Assembly: GCF_002443255.2 (NCBI RefSeq)
Contig: NW_019211456.1
Coordinates: 34,349,795 to 34,413,794, forward strand
Length of the DNA stretch: 64,000 bases
Source: Varroa destructor
Lineage: Eukaryota; Arthropoda; Arachnida; Mesostigmata; Varroidae
Direction: 5' to 3'
Positions 14,101 to 25,249 of the stretch are shown here, piece after piece (position 1 is the first letter of the stretch; every line of letters begins with the position of its first letter). Made by a program: the position numbers and the translations under genes. The notes below the pieces were generated by a model, which was not told the DNA's origin, searched no databases, and saw only the letters and a list, made by a program, of their open reading frames with translations.

Positions 14101-16249
14101 ACACAATTATGAGGAAACATGAAAGTTATATCTGCTTGATCATTAATTGACCCCCATATTGTCGTCACGGTTTCCCAACGCGTCACCGCTGCACTATGGG
14201 GGGGGCACATCTAACAACGAACCACGCTACTTGAAAGCTTGTACTGTGAATTATTTTTGCGTTTTTTTTTTTTATCACTGGGCTAGTGCCTCTCGTTAAC
14301 TAAACGGAAATTAGACACGCAAAATTTAGGGAGCCATTTCCTGTCTATAGCTAGGGTAACTTCTTACACACAGAGTCTTTTTCTCCTCGACCTACAATTG
14401 TTGTACTGCTAGTTGCTGGCAATGTTCTAAAAGACAACTGTCCCCCGTGCAAGCCGTCCCTACGTTACTAGTTCATAGTAAGTATCGGTAATGTATATCA
14501 CGAAATTCCTTGTTTTTCTTACGATGGGGTCTTCGGAAATATTTCGAACGGGCCCTTTTTTGAGTCGGAATCCACTGCTGTGAGCCACTCGCTGCTATGA
14601 AAACAAAAATGTGATTTGTTTATTATTATTGTTTACGACGAGCCGCCCTGAACGCTTCCTTTTCGGTCGGCAAAACTCGCGCAGTGTTGACGAGAACTAA
14701 ATAGAGTTATATCTACAGCCACAGATGATACTGCAAATGGGTCGTTTTTATGCGCTGTTATAAAAACAGTGTCCACTTAGCAGTAAGTTTCGTTTCACTA
14801 TTAACATCTATTAAAGCAAAGTTGTATAGCATTTCTTTACACCGAGTTCATGATGAAGAGATATTCATAGAAGCTGTTTTCATCGTTAATTAATAATAAA
14901 CGTTGTACTTAAATTACATTTTTGGCAAATGCAAAAGTTTTTTTTTATCCCATGGCTGACAGGGTGGATCACAGCTACGTCATTCAATGCGGATCGAAAT
15001 GACACTCTACGGTAGGTGTTGAGATACGCTTAGTTGTTTACGACGCCAGCCTTCTGCCGAAAACGACGCGATATACACTTCTGACATACGGCGTGTCCTT
15101 CTCAGCGTGTTCTGTGCGGAAAGCGTTTTCGCCCCTAAGTCACTCGCACCACAGCTTTGTCTCCCTTTAATACTTACAGCCGATTGATCGACTTCTGGCC
15201 GTCGGGCAGCAGCGCATTTCAGCTGGACGCACAGGCCGCTGAGACAGTAAAGATCATAGAGGATTCCGCCACATCAAAACCACCGAGTAGGAATTAATCC
15301 TAGACCACAGATACACAGAATGAAGGTAGAAAACGTGTGAATTATGGTACAGGAAACTGGTCCCAATTCGTCTGCTACTGGGCTGCTTTTGAGTTAGCCT
15401 TGTCTGACTTAGAACTGTGGCTATAAAGGAACTCTGTTATTTCTTCGTCGTGGTCGGTCGGTGAGGAAGTTGTTTCGTCGTTACTTTTCGAAGAGCTCTG
15501 TAACTGTCGCTTGCTCATATCTCCTGCAAGTCTGCCCAAGTCGGGCGTCTTCCTACCCTTAGGCTCACTGTGACATCACTCAGGTATGTCTTTCAGGCAG
15601 GCCTAACGCGACCCAAATCGCTGACAGCCATAACTTGATACAGTATCACGATCAGGGCTGAATGTTTTTGCGAGAGGGAAAAAGGAAGCTTTAGAGAAAA
15701 CCAGGTAGAGTTGGTCAAGCATTTGTGCAATATGCTGTCGGTTTATGATTTTTTTCTTCAACAATGCGTTTCCTTTGCACACAAACCTCTAACTTCATTA
15801 TTAGTTATGAATGATGAAACGTCAGAGTCACAATTTGTATCAATGTTCTGTTTCTGTATAGAGTCTTCTTGGAATTAATCAAAGTGTACCTGTTTGAAAT
15901 GTGGACAAGGTGTTCATTGGAAAATGTATTTCTGCGACGCTCATTGTAGAATTGCGCTTTGCTGCACTGGTTTCTTCTGCCGATATAATGAGACGCCAGA
16001 GTACAGTGTACAAAAGTTCCTACATGCATTTGGTACGAGTATCCTAAAATTAAACATTATCCTAACATCCGCTCTATCTCGTACGTTAGCGCGGTCGCAC
16101 GAGCACACCCTATATACACACACATACATTGAAATTTGCCGATAAAAGTGAATGGTAAATCTTATTATCAGGCATTATCCTTCAATTGCACTTGCTTTTA
16201 TCAGTTAATTGCTGCTTCCTAAAATCCAGTTTATCAAACAGTAACCAAC

Positions 16250-16266
16250 CAGCCAGCCAGCCAGCC
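16250..16266. repeat. Short AGCC tetranucleotide repeat
   Basis: About four consecutive CAGC/AGCC units. Confidence 0.9.
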
Positions 16267-17030
16267 TGTGTAAACAATACGGACGAAGACAGGGCCTGAA
16301 ATGCTGATAGCGTCAAGCACCAGTTCGAAACTATACAGCTAGCTAATATCGTGTACTACTGTTTTCCGTTACCAGCCAGTAGTCCCAGCAGTGACCCAGT
16401 GGTCATGACCGGTATAGCTGGTCACGAGGGTAGTACTCCTTCGTATCACGATTTTCCGGTGACCTGATTATGCGAAAGTGAAAAAATGTCCATTTTATTA
16501 AATGGCTTTTGACGCACTTTCCTTCTGCAGTGCCATCGGCACGTCTAGACGTCCATTGAATGCAAGCTGACTTTAAAACAATTTTTGTCATTTTTTGCGT
16601 AGGGTCTTCTTGTGTGATCTTGAACCTGGTTAGTAACGGAATGGGACCTTTGTGTAGCGACTACGGACTGGGCCGACGTTCAGGTGATCGGCCACAATGT
16701 ACAGTTGCACTAATAACAATCAACTGTGAAACTGCCATTCTAAAGAGTAACGATTAATATAACATGACATAGTAAACACGTGGTTTGAGCAGACGACAGC
16801 AGGATAGAGTGAAATACTTCTGAGTAATCAGAGCTTTAGATTGTATCTACAATAGACGTCAAACGCATGCAGAAGTGTTAAAATGGCAAGTCTAAATAGA
16901 CTCGTCATCTTTGCGCATCGTTATTACTGGTCGCCCTTCGCACTTTGGTCAAGTACGTCGTCGACTAGCTAAGATCCATTGCTGGGTTTGTAACGCCTTC
17001 AGAAGGAAGAGAACTCTCGAACAAAAAATA

Positions 17031-17171
17031 ATTCGTATATATATAGATATATATATATATATATACGTAGGCAATTTAAAAGCAATTGATTTTCTAAAAT
17101 AAATAAATCTAATCAGGCCAATTAGATCGGTCTTCGTACGCTGATGTATATATATATATATATATACGAAT
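17031..17171. repeat. Inverted repeat with TA-rich arms
   Basis: ATTCGTATATATATA at 17,031-17,045 is matched by its reverse complement at 17,157-17,171, and further TA dinucleotides extend the pairing inward. The spacer is about 110 nt. It could be a hairpin-forming microsatellite pair or a small decayed inverted-repeat element. No target-site duplication was identified. Confidence 0.6.
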
Positions 17172-17482
17172 CGTAATGTTCTATTCAATCTATAGAATAG
17201 TTTGTTTTCTATTGTAGCCACACTGAGCTATGGGTCGTTGTGTTGCGTGCAGTTGGTAGCCCAGCCCAGTCAGTAAAAAATGGTCAATGTTTTGATTCTC
17301 AACAGGAAGCTTTGAGTGATTAAGTCGTCTTCACACTATACCCAATACGTATTATCATTGTAGATCATTCGATCGAGCTTCTATTTACAATGGGCTCAAG
17401 CAAAGTTCATCTTTGTCCCTTCTCCATTTTTTCTGGCTCTCAAGTGGACCGATTTATTTGTTTGTTAAAAGCTTAAAATCTA

Positions 17483-17505
17483 ACGACGACGACGACGACG
17501 ACGAC
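17483..17505. repeat. (ACG)n trinucleotide microsatellite
   Basis: Seven to eight consecutive ACG units. Not in a supported coding frame. Confidence 0.95.
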
Positions 17506-18227
17506 CCAACCGAGAATCATCGTGATCGAACGTTCTTCTAACGAGTGATCCAGCTGATGGTGTTGGTGTCCCTGTGATCTTCATGCTCATAGGGCAAGTC
17601 TCGATAAGCGACGTACAACCATGTACACAGGTTGAAGGATCGGCAGAGTCGCCATATTTACTCCTGAACAAGACGGAAGCGGGACAATGAACGGTAGTCG
17701 GAAAAAAAACGATATGAAGGAACATCTATACAGATACACGCATGTGTATAAACTGTTCGTACCTGGCTTATTCTTCTTGTGTCGGATTTGTTCCCACTGT
17801 TTGTTGTCGGTCCCACCGATAGATTTTCCGTTAAAACAATACCTGCAAATTTAAAGGATGAGGCCAATTTTACTCTGCGATCCATAGTCAAATGATGCCG
17901 GTAACCATCGATAGGTCCTACATTGGCATTTTGCTTAGCGTCGATGTTAGTATTGTGTTTCGTATTCTGTATTTTATTTCTTTTGTGCTTGCATGTTTGT
18001 ACTATACCGATTATACACTATTCTGATGATAAGTACCGTGTGGTAACGAGCACGATGTATCTGGTGATAGCGTTAGCTATTGAAATCCTGTGTTTACCCA
18101 AAATGGACGAAGACACCCATTTAATTTTTAGCTATTCAAAATAATTATTTCAAATATTTCATTCGAATGAAGAAAGCATCGTATTGAAAATGCTTAGAAG
18201 GTTAGCATGAAATGAACGCACCCTTAG

Positions 18228-18273
18228 TTTCTACTAGCTATCAAGGTTTAACACCCTTGATAGCTAGTAGAAA
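18228..18273. repeat. Perfect 19-bp inverted repeat with 8-nt loop
   Basis: Left arm 18,228-18,246 (TTTCTACTAGCTATCAAGG) and right arm 18,255-18,273 are exact reverse complements. The 8-nt spacer is TTTAACAC. It would fold as a strong hairpin in DNA or RNA. It is not flanked by a T-run that would suggest a Pol III terminator, and no mature-RNA evidence is available. Confidence 0.9.
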
Positions 18274-19570
18274 TTTTCAAAGAGTTTTTCGGGCACCTTC
18301 AGTCAAGACGCTATTAGATATTATAGCTGGAAACGTCTATTTTGCTGCCATTATAATGGCATATAAACATTTGAATCGTTATCATGAACACTGGAAGAAG
18401 GTAGTGCCGCTGCATCCGATTAATGAGAAGATTTATATCTCGAATTTCTTGTTTCGCTCTCCTAGGATCTTCTCTCTTAGTGGATTATTTGGCTATGTAA
18501 ATTGCTAACGGATTCACATTTCGACGGATCCCTTCACGGACACGTTCTAACTGCGGGGTACGTCAAGTAAGATTAGGCAAATAGGATATAGTGCAAAGGT
18601 GTCATCGTTATTTTGGCATCTCCAAACCATCCTACTGCTATCATACGAAACACGCTAGTGGTAATCTACAAACACGACGTAAGTATATCTAAAAACTAGA
18701 CTTCAGTAACGGTGTCAATCATCAAAGTGTCATGAAGTTAAGTGACAAACTGGTTAACTAGAAATCAACTTATTCGACAGTCTATCATGAGCTGGGTCAG
18801 GTAGCGAGGGCAAAAAACTTGTATTAAAACGGATAGCTACCGAATCACCCCGCAAATTGTCGCTTGGTTTATGTTTGGTCCCTTTCGAAACTCTCCTTAA
18901 TCCCGACCCTTGAGTCCCCGCTCAAAGATGACCGGCTATTCTAATGAAAAGAAAATAAACAGAAGAACGAAACATGAGTGCTAATATATATCGCTCCTAT
19001 CAAACTAACTACACAAGGCAATGCAATATAAAAGCGCTATTCCACAAATAAAAGTTAAACTTTCGAGGCAACAGCGAAAATCAGTGGTGAAGATGGTGAC
19101 AAACATCAAAATGTCATAGGAAGCATAGATGCTGCCATCTGTAAAAGAACGACGCGGCTTGTAAAAGTCATATCGTTCGAGACGTAATGAAGATTAGTCA
19201 GCTCAGCGATTGTACTTCAGTGACAATATCAGTGAGTGCTGATGATCATGATGTCAACTGTCGATCGAGCATTGAAGACCATTTCTGTGACTTCTCGGAC
19301 ATGTGGGCCCATTCCCTCGCCGAAAAAAGCCCAACTGGTGTGGTTGCGTCATCCTTGACAATACCGCGCATACTACAACCAAAAGTCGGCTCCCACCTTT
19401 CCTTCCGTGCCGCAGGTAACGAAGCTGTGTGCCAATAGGAACTGCCTATAGCAGGCGGAACGCATGCAGAATAGCAAGCGTAGGTAGCGAGCAGGGAATA
19501 TTGCTTATGTGAGCGGCGACGGCAGAATTACTTGCACAATTGAATCTGATCATGTGAGCTCATGCACACG

Positions 19571-19572
<2 letters not shown>

Positions 19573-19613
<41 letters not shown>
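19573..19613. repeat. (CA)n microsatellite, about 41 nt
   Basis: About 20 uninterrupted CA dinucleotides. The open frames that run through it on both strands are artefacts of the repeat. Confidence 0.98.
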
Positions 19614-19617
<4 letters not shown>

Positions 19618-20892
19618 GCATTTACAATAGTAGTGAAACTGCCGACCGAAACGACACATGTCCTGCCATCATCGAAGACCGGATGAGCTCGTATTGACAA
19701 CTGTGCACTTTGAACACTGACAATTTTCAGCTTCAGAAAGGTCACAAGTGTGTCCGATCTCCGTTCAGTATTGGAGAAAGTTCGAATATCGAGGAATAGG
19801 ATATAGGATTGTTTCGTTATGACTGCTGCCTCGCCATTTAGTGAGGACGCAACCTGCTGAAGCAGTATTAGCAAAATAGCGGTACTCCTATTCGCAATAT
19901 CAATCGTGTACGTTCATAAGGAAAACGAGTTTGGAAAAAAGCACAGAAAACATAATTTTTAGTTTATCCGATAGGTGATCGTTTGTCGGAAAGTTTGAAG
20001 CTTGGATACGTGGCCAGTGTGTGAAGAGGCCGCATCTCAACGTGATGTTTCGGCTGGCTAGATTTACTGATGCGTTCTTTCCTTTCTGGTGAAGTTTTTC
20101 TCCGTATAAAGTCTGTATCGTGTTTTGTTGCCACTCTCGGAGGAACTCCCATCGAGAAAAACAGGCTGTAGCAAGCAGGGTGGTCCAAACAAGGGTGGCA
20201 TACGTGCTTTTAGCCCCGCTATCGAATACCGCGTTCGCTTTTTCGGCTTTCTGCTTAGCACTGCGGGTGGTTTTGATGAGGTGATAATCTGCGTTCGGAC
20301 CCAACTTCGCTGAGTTGTCTGCATTTTGCTTTTGGCAGTGGCAATTCGACAAAGCGGTTGATGTATACTAAATATATTAACGCGTCTGAAGCGTTTCTCA
20401 TAATTGAATTATGAATGCTAACACAAGTCACAGCAGGATCACTAGTCAAATGAGAAGCTGACCACCATGCTTATCAACCGAGAAAACTGGGTTGGAAAAG
20501 AATGGAAATCTCAATGATTATTATTTTAATCCTTTATTTTTTGCAGTTGCTGTTATTGACACCAACGTAAAAATAGACGCCTCGAAGACGAGCGTCACCG
20601 TCCACTTCCACCAAGCTTCCCAATCCAGCCAAACTAGCGGACAGAAACGAAATTAGAGGACAAAACCTAATAAGCAAACTAATACTTCTCGAGCAATTAT
20701 TTTATGATCAGCTCCCCGCATCGCTACATAGGACCAACGTAAATATTACAACACTCTTTAGACGTGGTATACTCGAATCGGCGTCGCCGCTCTAACAAAA
20801 AACGGCCGCGCATAAATTTAAGGTGAAAGTCGTAATTTATCCTATTTGATCTGTGCTCTAAGTAATAAGTGTTGTTTGATTTCCAATTACAG

Positions 20893-21701
20893 GATGACTC
20901 GACTCCTTCCGGATCAGCTTTACACTGACGAATTACTCGACGGCTATAAAACTGACGTGCCAATCGTGGCTAAAAAGAAACCCCGCCATGGATTAATGGC
21001 TGGTATGTCAATAAGGGCCGTCAGCGATGTTGAAGTTCAGTCATCGCTGAATCAACGCCATCAAAGAAAAGCGAAAAAAAGGGTCGTAAGGTTAGCGGAC
21101 GTTAAGGCTATGCACGATTACCACAGCAACGGGGCACATTTCAACAATCTTAGCCAGCTTCGTGATCCTTTGGAACGGAGCGTTACTCTCGACCTCATCG
21201 ACGCACCGAATCGTCGAGAACTAGGGAAGCCACAGCTCAATGTAAAATCTCACAACAATATACAGCCCCACCCGATGTGGACGACAGAACACACATCGAT
21301 GATCGATCTCGTCGATTTGGGAAGGGAGAGCGGCAGTCCCTTAAGACACAACTGTTTTAGTGAAGGTGAAGGAGCTGAAATTAGGAACTTCGGTTTTATT
21401 CTTGGACCCGGTTTTGTCCAACGAAAAAAACTCACGACGACAAAGAGCAAGGCTTTGCCTCTATTAGCACAGATTGTCAAGCCTCTCATGCACCCATTGA
21501 GCAAATCATCAACTGATCTTCGTGCACCCAGCTCGATCGGTTCGGTCTCCAAATGGGCAGAGATACTGCACAACAATCAGATCATCTTTTGTGGAGCGGC
21601 GACCAATTTCGGCTGCAAGACATTGTTGAACGATGAACGTCGTGACGCCAGTCCAGCCCGCAAATCGAATGTGATAAGGGCTGCTACTGACATAAACCTG
21701 G
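20893..21701 (+). CDS. Large protein-coding exon, basic disordered-type protein of unknown family
   Basis: This is the longest open stretch in the window. It begins after a good acceptor (TTTCCAATTACAG) and ends at a near-consensus GTAAGT donor at 21,702. The ATG at 20,894 is one base inside the exon and may be the start codon. If upstream coding exists, the acceptor is phase 2. The donor is phase 1. From this Met the exon encodes 269 residues plus one base. They are rich in K, R, S, H and N, with basic clusters KKKPR (residues 27-31) and RHQRKAKKRVVR (55-66) that could be nuclear localisation or phospholipid-binding patches. No transmembrane segment, signal peptide or known fold is evident. 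If the donor were not used, translation would stop five codons further on at 21,716-21,718. Function unknown. Confidence 0.7.
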
Positions 21702-23475
21702 GTAAGTTTACCCCTTGAAAAACGATGAAAACCAGTAATTAGGACTAATTCTAGGGGGGATCATTCACTACCATCATCTTGAGGAAGTATCTCTCACGTG
21801 CTAGCCTATCTGCAGTAGACAAAGTAAAAATTGCAATTTTGAAATACTGGTACTTTCTCAGATCCAAGAATCAACTCACGTGGGCGACGTCCGTAAACTA
21901 CAAGCCAAACGTAATCCTATCCTGAGAAATCGTCGTCTTCCGTAAATGCTAGTCAGGATCGTTAAACTATCTGTAATTTAATACAACTTGCTGATATTAG
22001 TATTGCCAGTGGTCCTTGCGTTTCGAGCGCCGTACGTTATGTCCGGAACACGGATCGCGAGTTAGCTGTTGTAGTAGCGTGCCCCGGAATTGTATCTCCA
22101 GGTAATGAGATGTCTGTTCTGTTTTTCAATTTCGCTTTCGCTGCTCGCACCGTTCCACTATGTCTTATTATGATGTGTTGCAGCTAAACGGTATGAGTGT
22201 GAACCGTCAAGAAGGACAAGGGCTTTCTTTGCGCGCGTAATGCGACGTCCCTGATCTAAAATAGGCGCGAGACCCGCTGACTCAATCGGTGCCAACGAGA
22301 GCGATTGTCAGCCAATCAACCACCGATCAACCAGCCAGTCTGACCGTTGTTTTAACCTAATATGACAAAATTGCTTTAATCCTTTCGTCTCTGGCGTCAT
22401 CTAGAGCTGAGCTATTCTTGTTATTGGGGTAACTCTAATTACTGTAGATTAAACAGAGGTAAAATGGTGGTAACCATATTGATGTAGCTGTCACCGCCGT
22501 TGACACTACGACGATCTCTGCCCACAAACAGTGGACTAATAAATCCGAGCAACGTCTCAGCGCAATTAATATTGACTGCAAGGTAATGAGATAAGCGGCG
22601 TAGGTCTTGAGTCAAATTCGGTGAAGTCGATACTATAACAGTAGCCATTTTGCTTGTTATCCTTATAGACGTTAGTGGGTGACCCTGCTCTGTGAACCCG
22701 TATTGTGTGCTCGTGCTGTTATAGACTGTGCACAATTCGGAACAGAACGTTCAGAAGATCGGAGGGATCAGGAAAAAGAAATCCACAGATACAGCAACAA
22801 ATAATCTACAACATTTCAAATAATTCTAGAGACATAGTTTAGGCAAGAGTCTGAATATGTATTTGTATTTTTAGCGGACCAGAACGGCGAACTGTGGTAA
22901 AGTCCGACGTGTAGCATGCGCTGATGCCTTCGACACAAATTATTACTTAGCCATTTATTAGTATTTGCTTAAGGTGTTTTTTTTCTTTGTTTCAGTAATG
23001 CTAAAAGGCCCTGCCTTTAAGATGTGACCTTTTTGAGAAGCGAAACCCTGTATGAGATTAACAATAGTTGCTTTTGAAATCAAATGCAGCTTTGAAAGAT
23101 CACAATTGTATGCAAAATGTGGGGAATCTGTTATCCCTTAAGCGTCAAAAAACGACTGTACATACCCAGTGCTCACACCCTATTTGTCTAGTGAAATACT
23201 GCGAAAGGACACAAAATAACACGTACATAGGATGTGATCGAGCACTTGTGGCTACAATCATGTCCTGGCTATTCATGGCTATCCATGCCTGGCTATCCAT
23301 GCCTTATCGTTTAACAGGACGCACTGGGCATAGTGTCGTAGATATTTAGGTTTTAGTGTTGAGCCGAACTTCAAGTTACAACGGCGAAGACAATTTTATA
23401 TAGAACATTTTTGCAAGCTAGTGCTCATCAAGACACCGATTCGCAGATTATTTTCTCTGAATGTTTTTTTCCCAG
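21702..23475. other. Intron-like stretch
   Basis: Follows the strong donor at 21,702. A 91-nt open stretch at 22,010-22,100 sits between a CCAG acceptor and a GTAATG donor and is open in two frames. No phase match to its neighbours was found, so I leave it uncalled. Confidence 0.4.
23276..23303. repeat. 14-bp tandem duplication
   Basis: TGGCTATCCATGCC occurs twice in succession. A diverged third copy lies immediately upstream (about 23,263-23,275). Confidence 0.9.
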
Positions 23476-23666
23476 CCGAATATGTCGGTGATGATGCGTT
23501 ATGAAGACATCTCTAATCCAACGATGACAACGGTTTTCTTCGCTATATCAATACCATCGAATGACTTATCGAACCTAATAGAACTCAGTGGGCCGGACCC
23601 ACAAGCCCAGGATAATCTGTTAAGATGCCGAAAATTCCTTCGTGCTCAGCTGGTACGCAGTGATTT
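23476..23666 (+). CDS. Candidate protein-coding exon of unknown family
   Basis: A very strong acceptor (GTTTTTTTCCCAG) opens a 191-nt reading frame in phase 0. It contains an internal ATG at 23,482 and ends at a GTAAGC donor (23,667, phase 2) just before an in-frame TAA. The peptide has balanced, coding-like composition (MRYEDISNP early, SGPDPQAQDNLLRCRKFLRA near the end). Its phase does not follow the exon ending at 21,701. It does join the candidate at 29,079-29,154 (phase 2). No domain is recognised. It could be a cassette exon of the same locus, an alternative promoter's first coding exon, or a separate nested gene. Confidence 0.4.
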
Positions 23667-25249
23667 GTAAGCAATGATTTTAAATAGTATAATTCAGCTT
23701 AGGATGTTTTCCTCTGGGCACCAATAGAAAAAGTTCGCATAACGAGACTACATGGGAAAACGGAATCGTAAAAGTTCTCACTCCGGCTATAATTTGCAAT
23801 CAAATGAAGACCGGTGCAAAAAGCTCAGCTCAGCTCACCTCACGCGTTAACTTCAATCAGTTCTAGTTTCTGCACGATGTATCATATCGTTTCGGTATTC
23901 TGGATTGGCGAATTGGTCTTTTTCGTGACACCGCTGCGTGTCACGATTGTTTTGGTTATTCTTCTTTAGCAGACTATGATCGTTCGATGACCAATGCATG
24001 TATGTGTAAGTGACCGAATTCGGTCTTCCGAAAATTTATTACTGGCTTCCTTAGCCATAGTAATTAATACACGGAACCGACTCTGCTTTACTATGTGACA
24101 ATCAAAATTTTTACAATTTCAATATGGCGTTGAATATAAGCACAGACGACAAGTGGTTTCGCTGTTGTGCGAATCGAGATACGATAGCCTATCACGATCG
24201 GCGTGTGTAATGTATGACCATCCAACAGTCGATAGAAAATCGGTAAACAGGAAGAACAGCTGAATGCTACAGGACAAACAACAAAAAGGGACGATACGAA
24301 GGCCACTTATCGAATTAGTTAATTTAGATTAGAAATAACCAATATCGAACACTGATATGGCCATAAAATGTTCTATCGCTTCATCGTCTAGTCATGAAGG
24401 AGCTGACGATATAGAATCATAGCTTATATCTACACTATTCGATAGTACGATATGGTTCTCGGGTACGAGTTAGTAACGTAGCGTATCTAGGTGTCTTCTC
24501 CGGCCTATACCGCCACTGTGTCAACATTCGGCACTCATTCCCTGGAATGGCATAGGTAATGAGATCTCGTACGATGGCTGCAACGAAGCGGACGTATCTG
24601 CAACGAATTATCTAGCTTGATAAATCGATGCAGGATCACTCGTAAAGATGCGCTATTGCCTTAATAAACTCTGCCATTATTTACTGTAATATTCGCCGTA
24701 TGGGGTTTTACCCTTGTCCTTACAAGAAATTTGACTTTTCGTTTTACCTACCCCGAGTGTCCACAGTGGTTAATTGTCTTTATCACGGGGCTATCACGAC
24801 TACGATACAACGGGACAAGCTAGTTTTTAATGGCCGAACGTCAATAGGCGATAGCCAGGCGTTATAGATAGCTATAGCTCCTTCTATTTTGTACTTTATT
24901 TTGTAAGGTTTATGAGTCGATCGGATTAAACTCTTCGCCACCTGACCGTAGCAATCATATCCCCGGACGCCTAGCTGTTGTGACAGCATCGGACCGTCGT
25001 TAAAAGGAGTGCTATATTTTTACGTTAATTCTAATAGTTAGTTTAATTTTAGGTTGATGACGTCGAAGAAAGCCCAAAAAAGAAAAGACACCCGCACAGC
25101 TACAGCTGAAGAAGCATGATGTTTATTATTGAATACTGATAACTGCGTGCTTCAGGTTAGGCGGTTGTAAGCCTCAACGCTGAACGGAATCGTAGAGCGT
25201 ATCGTCGGATACCCTCGAGCGGTCGCTAAATAAGGCTGTGCTCCATCGA

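Larger units (their letters stand above)
8184..20892. other. Mostly non-coding stretch with weak exon candidates
   Basis: Sequence is AT-rich and closed in all frames for most of its length. Two short open stretches have both splice signals: 13,440-13,497 (+, donor GTAAGT, phase 1 to 2 reading SDHHGFTARNTRYAMDDY) and 15,180-15,246 (+, strong acceptor, phase 2 to 0). The second can also be read as a - strand exon. A - strand open frame of about 150 codons at 19,900-20,352 lacks clear splice sites and is open in several frames at once, so I do not call it. Confidence 0.45.

Noticed and set aside
14374..14477. Possible plus-strand exon with GTAAGT donor
   Set aside because: The peptide is cysteine-rich and odd, and its phases do not link to any neighbour. 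Chance splice pairs of this quality are expected.
19900..20352. 150-codon minus-strand open frame
   Set aside because: It starts at a non-ATG codon, three frames overlap as open on the same strand, and no clear acceptor/donor pair bounds it. A coding exon here is possible but not supported.
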